From an uncultured Pseudorhodobacter sp. (GTDB lineage: Bacteria; Pseudomonadota; Alphaproteobacteria; Rhodobacterales; Rhodobacteraceae), in contig CAMFIX010000086.1 in NCBI GenBank assembly GCA_945952425.1, positions 1 to 9,295 of the forward strand: 9,295 nucleotides of DNA, given 5' to 3'. The translations under genes were made by a program, and so were the position numbers. Every line of letters begins with the position of its first letter. Position 1 is the stretch's first letter. A model generated the notes under the pieces. It made no database searches, was not told where the DNA came from, and saw nothing but the letters and a program-made list of their open reading frames with translations. Below are positions 7,119-9,295 of the stretch, in pieces.

Positions 7119-7371
7119 GTCGGGCCTCGGCGCTGGGTTTGTCGAACGTTACCCAATCGGGCCGACAGGGGCCAGATGCCGCGGCACCGCGCCCGAAAAA
7201 ACCCGCGCCGGCGTCTACAACTTTGGTTTAGGCGCGGCATTCGAACGAATTCGCGCGCGGATGATCCTTTCGGTCGATTGACCGGGCGGAGCTCTTGCCG
7301 GAGGGCTCGGCTATTGGCCAGCGCGCCGGGACAGGTCCGGTCAAGGATCGGGCGCGGGCAAGGGGACAGGC
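7119..7371. promoter_or_regulatory. Divergent intergenic region between lldD and the secretin gene
   Basis: This 253-bp gap must carry the upstream signals for both lldD (leftward) and the secretin gene (rightward). I see no convincing sigma-70 promoter pair on either strand: TTGACC at 7278-7283 resembles a -35 box but has no -10 at a proper distance. Visible structure: a perfect 10-bp palindrome TGCCGCGGCA (7177-7186); ATTCGAACGAAT (5-bp arms, 2-nt centre) near 7239-7250; and CGGTCGATTGACCG (7271-7284), a 5-bp inverted repeat with a 4-nt centre. The heptamer CGGTCAA recurs at 7338-7344. AGGGGACAGG at 7361-7370 is the Shine-Dalgarno region of the secretin gene. The stretch is less G+C-rich around 7205-7280 than its flanks, as promoters often are. 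Regulator identity is unknown. Confidence 0.5.
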
Positions 7372-9295
7372 ATGATTTCAGGCAAGGCGGCATTGGTCCG
7401 GGCTTGCGTCATGGGGATGGCGCTGATCGGACTTTCGGGCTGCATGGAGGGGCAGGGGCGCGCGCCCTCGGCCAATGGGCTTTACGGCGATGCGGATGCG
7501 CTGGCGGCGCTGGACCTTGGCGCGCGCAACGGGCGGGCGGCGGCTTTGCCGATGGCCGCGGGCGCGCAGCCGACGCAGGTGGTGTTCTTCGACGACACGG
7601 TGACGCCGCAGGCCCCGCCCGCGGGCATCAAGGCCTCGGGGCAGGGCTATACGGTCAACCTGCAGGGCGTGCCGGTCGAGGTGGCGGCCAAGTCGCTTTT
7701 GGGCGACACTTTGGGATTATCGTATACGATCGACCCCGCGGTGACCGGCACGATCACGCTGGACACCGGCGGAGAAGTGCCGCGCGCCGACCTTCTGATG
7801 ATCTTCGAGAACGCCCTGCAGGCCGACGGGTTGATCCTGGTGGCTGAGGGCGCGGGCTTTGCGATCCGGGCGCTGGATGGCGCGGGGACGACGGCGGCCA
7901 TGTCGGCGGAGGGCTACGGCTTTTCGGCCCTGCCCCTGCGGCACATGGGGGCCAAGCGCATGCTCGCGCTGCTGGATGGGTTTGCGGCGCCCGAAGGCGC
8001 GATAAGGGCCTCGGAGAATGACGACTTCCTGTTGATCCGCGGTTCGGCCTCGGACCGGCGCAACATCATGGCCATGGTCCAGGCGCTGGATGTGGGGGTG
8101 CTGGCCAAGCCCTCGGCCGGCATCGCCTATCTGCAGAATGCCGATGCGGCGCAGGTGGCGGGCGACATGGCCACGCTGGCGCAGGGCGATCCGGAGGCGG
8201 GGAACTGGACGCTGCAGGTGCTGCAGCGGTCGAACGGGATTCTGGTGCAGGCGAAGAACCCGGCCGATTTGTCGCGGGCGGTGCGCTGGATCAGGCAGCT
8301 GGATCGGTCGGGCGGCATGGCGGGCAGCGATGTCTCGATCTACCAGGTGCAATATGCCAAGGCCTCGGCGCTGGCGGCGGTCCTGCAATCGACCTTCGGC
8401 GATGGGGCGGCCGCGGCACCGGAGGCGCCTGCGCCCGCGACCGGCGACGCCCCGGCCGCCCCCGCGACCCCCGCCGTGGCCGCCGTCGCGCAAACCGGCG
8501 GCGCCGTGCGCTTTACCGCCGACGATGGGGCGAACACGGTCGTGATCCGGGCGGCAACCCCCCTGCGGCAACAGGCGCTGCAGCTCTTGTCGGCGCTGGA
8601 CAAGCCGCCGGTGCAGGTCTTGATCGACGTGGTCCTGGTCGAGGTCACGCTGAACGATGCGACCTCGCGCGGGGTGCAGGCTTACCTGTCCAGCCAGGCG
8701 GGGGCGCTGATCGCCTCGAACGGGACGACGACGGCGATTGCGGGCTCTGCCCCCGGGTTCAACCTGGTCCTGGGCAATGGCGTCAACCCCAAGCTCATCA
8801 TCGACGACCTGGCGCAGGTGACCAAGGTCAAGGTTCTGTCAGCGCCCTCGGTCTCGGCCTTCGAGAACGAGGAGGCGACGATTAAGGTGGTCGAGCAGGT
8901 GCCCATCGTGACCCAGCAGGTGGTCTCGACCCAGGCGGGCAATGCGCCGGTGGTGAATTCGGTGGAATATCGCGACGCCGGGGTGATCCTGAAGGTGACG
9001 CCGCGAGTCAGCCAGACGGACCTGGTGAACCTGCAGGTCGATCAAGAGCTTTCGGCTGTCGTCCAGGGCAATACGGGGGCGGCGAGCCTGACGCCGACGC
9101 TGCGGGAACAGTCGATTTCCACGCGGGTGGCGGTGTTCGACCAGCAGACGGTGGCTTTGGGGGGGCTTATCAGCCAGCAGGATACGGCGGGGCGCAACAA
9201 GCTGTTCGGGTCCCTGACCAACCATGCCAGCAGCGAGAAGGGGCGGACGGAGCTGGTGGTCCTCATCACGCCCCATGTCGCGCGCAACCCGGCCC
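7372..9295 (+). CDS. gspD: Type II secretion-type secretin GspD, lipoprotein form (3' end beyond window)
   Basis: 641 residues are visible and the frame stays open to the window end. Secretins form the outer-membrane ring through which folded proteins leave the cell. The ATG at 7372 is preceded by AGGGGA (7361-7366). Residues 1-24 form a lipoprotein signal: K5 and R10, a hydrophobic core, then the lipobox LSGC with C24. After a linker come periplasmic domains: N0 (about 93-168), N1 (184-245), N2 (250-316) and N3 (320-412), the last interrupted by an Ala/Pro-rich loop at 345-373. The secretin C-domain starts near 414 (VQVLIDVVLVEV) and includes KVLSAPSVSAFENEEATI (487-504), VPIVTQQ (510-516), VILKVTPRVS, the lip-proximal SISTRVAVFDQQTVALGGLI (581-600) and RTELVVLITPHV (625-636). 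The N0 to N3 order fits GspD better than PilQ (AMIN domains) or Tad RcpA. The segment normally reading VPxLGxIPxxGxLF after GGLI is absent: L611 runs straight into F612. Downstream gsp genes would be expected but are not visible. Confidence 0.85.
   Translation, partial: MISGKAALVRACVMGMALIGLSGCMEGQGRAPSANGLYGDADALAALDLGARNGRAAALPMAAGAQPTQVVFFDDTVTPQAPPAGIKASGQGYTVNLQGVPVEVAAKSLLGDTLGLSYTIDPAVTGTITLDTGGEVPRADLLMIFENALQADGLILVAEGAGFAIRALDGAGTTAAMSAEGYGFSALPLRHMGAKRMLALLDGFAAPEGAIRASENDDFLLIRGSASDRRNIMAMVQALDVGVLAKPSAGIAYLQNADAAQVAGDMATLAQGDPEAGNWTLQVLQRSNGILVQAKNPADLSRAVRWIRQLDRSGGMAGSDVSIYQVQYAKASALAAVLQSTFGDGAAAAPEAPAPATGDAPAAPATPAVAAVAQTGGAVRFTADDGANTVVIRAATPLRQQALQLLSALDKPPVQVLIDVVLVEVTLNDATSRGVQAYLSSQAGALIASNGTTTAIAGSAPGFNLVLGNGVNPKLIIDDLAQVTKVKVLSAPSVSAFENEEATIKVVEQVPIVTQQVVSTQAGNAPVVNSVEYRDAGVILKVTPRVSQTDLVNLQVDQELSAVVQGNTGAASLTPTLREQSISTRVAVFDQQTVALGGLISQQDTAGRNKLFGSLTNHASSEKGRTELVVLITPHVARNPA

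Noticed and set aside
7278..7317. Sigma-70 promoter with TTGACC (-35) and TATTGG-like (-10)
   Set aside because: The spacing between the boxes is about 28 nt, far from the needed 16-18, and the -10 match is poor.
6099..7847. A 582-residue + strand open frame crossing lldD, the intergenic region and the secretin start
   Set aside because: It runs antisense to lldD and out of frame with the secretin; no recognisable protein and no plausible ribosome-binding site.
1..9295. CRISPR array, tRNA/rRNA genes, insertion sequences, phage or toxin-antitoxin genes
   Set aside because: No direct-repeat/spacer pattern, no cloverleaf or rRNA-like stretch, and no transposase or recombinase motif was found by eye; nearly all of the window is accounted for by the six coding regions.

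Overview
This is a GC-rich window with dense coding on both strands. Gene content, order and sequence character point to an alphaproteobacterium, most likely Rhodobacterales (Paracoccus/Rhodobacter-like). That is inferred from protein character, not from a marker gene. The first 19 bases are not genomic: they are a Nextera/Tn5 mosaic-end adapter left on the contig end, so the first gene is a 5'-truncated fragment.

Layout, left to right. (1) 21-557, +: C-terminal part of a periplasmic-binding-protein-fold protein of the penicillin-binding-protein-activator (LpoA-like) type. (2) 562-3330, +: glnD, the bifunctional PII uridylyltransferase/uridylyl-removing enzyme, starting 4 nt after the preceding stop. 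(3) 3327-4859, +: murJ (mviN), the lipid II flippase, overlapping glnD by 4 nt (ATGA). (4) 4893-5882, +: a zinc-independent medium-chain reductase of the AcuI/YhdH acryloyl-CoA reductase family. These four genes are tightly packed with no visible terminator between them, so they are probably co-transcribed. (5) 5883-5936: a compound inverted repeat of two perfect small hairpins that are also near-complementary to each other, sitting between convergent genes as a probable bidirectional terminator. (6) 5937-7118, -: lldD, an FMN-dependent L-lactate dehydrogenase. (7) 7119-7371: the only sizeable non-coding gap, lying between the divergent lldD and secretin genes and containing short palindromes and repeated CGGTCAA-type heptamers. 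(8) 7372-9295 and beyond, +: a secretin of the type II secretion GspD type, open at the window end, with its own lipoprotein signal peptide.

Most of the window is housekeeping: nitrogen sensing, cell-wall precursor export, acrylate/propionate-type CoA-ester reduction and lactate oxidation. I do not see a clearly new biological system. The most unusual item is the secretin. It is predicted to be a lipoprotein (a self-piloting 'liposecretin'), and it lacks the proline/glycine-rich part of the classical secretin signature in an otherwise normal C-domain. Next in interest are the compound hairpin element and the small repeats upstream of the secretin gene.
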